Below are positions 4,509-5,567 of a DNA stretch of 5,567 bases, piece by piece. The notes beneath the pieces are model-generated. The model was not told the origin of the DNA, did not search any database, and saw nothing but the letters and a program-made list of their open reading frames with translations. The DNA lies in assembly GCA_017507595.1 (NCBI GenBank), contig JAFWAM010000195.1, forward strand, positions 1-5,567. Direction: 5' to 3'. Within the stretch, counting starts at the first letter, position 1; each line of letters opens with the position of its first letter. Source of the stretch: Clostridia bacterium. Its GTDB lineage: Bacteria; Bacillota_A; Clostridia; Christensenellales; Borkfalkiaceae. The translations under genes were made by a program, and so were the position numbers.

Positions 4509-5567
4509 ATGTACAGAAGTCACGTTTTAGTATGCGGTGGTACAGGCTGCCACTCAAACCACAGTGCTGAGATTTTAGAAGAGTTTAATTCTTTGATTAA
4601 AGCTAATAACCTTGAAAATGACGTTCAAACGGTTCAGACAGGCTGCTTTGGTCTTTGTGCCGTTGGTCCCGTTGTTATCGTTTATCCCGAAGGCGCTTTT
4701 TACAGCAAGATCACAGTAGAAGACGTTAAAGAAATCGTTGAAGAGCATCTTATCAAGGGTCGTATCGTTGAAAGACTTTTACATAAGGAAGAGGAAAAAG
4801 CCGGCATGGATAAGGTAACTGCTTTGTCGGAAACCAACTTCTATAAAAAGCAGACCCGTGTTGCTCTCCGTAACTGCGGTGTAATCGATCCTGAAAATAT
4901 TGATGAATATATCGCTTACGACGGTTACCAGGCTCTTATTAAAGCTCTTACCACAATGACCCCACAGGAAGTTATCGACACCGTGTTAAAGTCCGGCTTA
5001 AGGGGTAGGGGTGGCGCAGGCTTCCCGACCGGCAGAAAGTGGCAGTTTACTAAGGATGCCGTCGGTGACGAGAAATACGTTTGCTGTAACGCGGACGAGG
5101 GTGACCCCGGTGCGTTCATGGACAGATCCATCCTTGAAGGCGACCCACACGCTCTTATCGAGGCTATGGCCATCGCCGGCTATGCTATCGGTTCAAAGCA
5201 GGGTTACGTTTACGTGCGTGCAGAATATCCTATCGCTGTTAACAGATTACAGATCGCCATCAACCAGGCCCGTGAATACGGCTTGCTTGGCAAAAATATT
5301 TTAGATACGGGCTTTGATTTCGACCTTGAGATCCGTCTTGGCGCAGGCGCATTCGTTTGCGGTGAAGAAACTGCCCTTATGACCTCTATCGAGGGTAAGC
5401 GCGGCGAACCACGTCCCAGACCTCCGTTCCCCGCAATCAAGGGCTTATTTGCAAAGCCAACCTTACTTAACAACGTAGAAACCTACGCCAATATCGCGCA
5501 GATTATCTTAAAGGGCGCTGATTGGTTTACCTCTATGGGTACCGAAAAGAGCAAGGGTACCAAGGTA
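4509..5567 (+). CDS. hydB: NuoF/HydB-like NADH-binding flavoprotein subunit of [FeFe] hydrogenase (3' end cut off)
   Basis: The frame is open from the ATG at 4509 to the last base (353 codons, no stop); family members have about 600 residues, so the gene runs off the window. Residues 1-90 are a thioredoxin-like [2Fe-2S] domain with a complete ligand set, Cys9 and Cys14 (C-x4-C) and Cys46 and Cys50 (C-x3-C). The NuoF/51-kDa flavoprotein core follows: GLRGRGGAGFPTGRKW (163-178), the glycine-rich loop for FMN and NADH, then NADEGDPGAFMDR (194-206), and GAGAFVCGEETAL (278-290). The SLBB region, the [4Fe-4S] cysteines, and the C-terminal ferredoxin expected of HydB would lie beyond the edge. The fused N-terminal ferredoxin domain is typical of HydB and of NAD-linked formate dehydrogenase beta subunits rather than of NuoF in complex I. 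It would oxidise or reduce NAD(H) at FMN and exchange electrons with HydC and HydA. It sits in the cytoplasm. Confidence 0.93.
   Translation, partial: MYRSHVLVCGGTGCHSNHSAEILEEFNSLIKANNLENDVQTVQTGCFGLCAVGPVVIVYPEGAFYSKITVEDVKEIVEEHLIKGRIVERLLHKEEEKAGMDKVTALSETNFYKKQTRVALRNCGVIDPENIDEYIAYDGYQALIKALTTMTPQEVIDTVLKSGLRGRGGAGFPTGRKWQFTKDAVGDEKYVCCNADEGDPGAFMDRSILEGDPHALIEAMAIAGYAIGSKQGYVYVRAEYPIAVNRLQIAINQAREYGLLGKNILDTGFDFDLEIRLGAGAFVCGEETALMTSIEGKRGEPRPRPPFPAIKGLFAKPTLLNNVETYANIAQIILKGADWFTSMGTEKSKGTKV

Noticed and set aside
5011..5304. An open frame of 97 codons on the + strand in another frame.
   Set aside because: It lies fully within the HydB flavoprotein coding region, whose FMN and NADH motifs are clear; it is a shadow frame.

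Overview
The window is an uninterrupted run of nine genes, all on the + strand. The gaps are short (2 to 27 bases) or replaced by small overlaps, so it reads as one operon. It carries an NADH-linked, electron-bifurcating type [FeFe] hydrogenase cluster of the kind found in anaerobic Clostridia and Thermotogae. ATG starts with purine-rich ribosome binding sites, moderate GC by eye, and the cysteine-rich anaerobic gene content fit an anaerobic Firmicute, probably a gut or rumen clostridial lineage. I cannot name a species.

Layout: (1) a NuoE/HydC-like [2Fe-2S] thioredoxin-fold subunit at 11-502. (2) A block of six accessory genes at 530-4125: a DRTGG-domain protein, an RsbW-like GHKL ATPase, a HydS-like [FeFe]-hydrogenase homologue with extra Fe-S domains, a second DRTGG-domain protein, a PHP-domain metallophosphoesterase, and a second GHKL ATPase. 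(3) A small thioredoxin-like ferredoxin-type protein at 4122-4493. (4) The first 353 codons of a NuoF/HydB-like flavoprotein from 4509, cut by the window edge. The catalytic subunit HydA is not in the window and would be expected just downstream.

How they may work together: HydC and HydB are the NADH-handling part of the bifurcating hydrogenase. The block between them looks like signalling. The HydS-like protein keeps all four cysteines that hold the H-cluster but has Ala in place of the proton-relay Cys, as in putative sensory hydrogenases such as Thermotoga maritima TM1420. Around it lie two kinase-fold ATPases, a likely phosphatase and two DRTGG proteins, but no DNA-binding protein. I infer a redox or H2-sensing module that acts through phosphorylation or nucleotide binding, possibly directly on the hydrogenase. 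The gene families are recognisable; the function of the module as a whole is, as far as I know, not established.

No RNA genes, mobile elements, CRISPR arrays, promoters or terminators are visible, and there is no gene-free stretch longer than about 30 bases.
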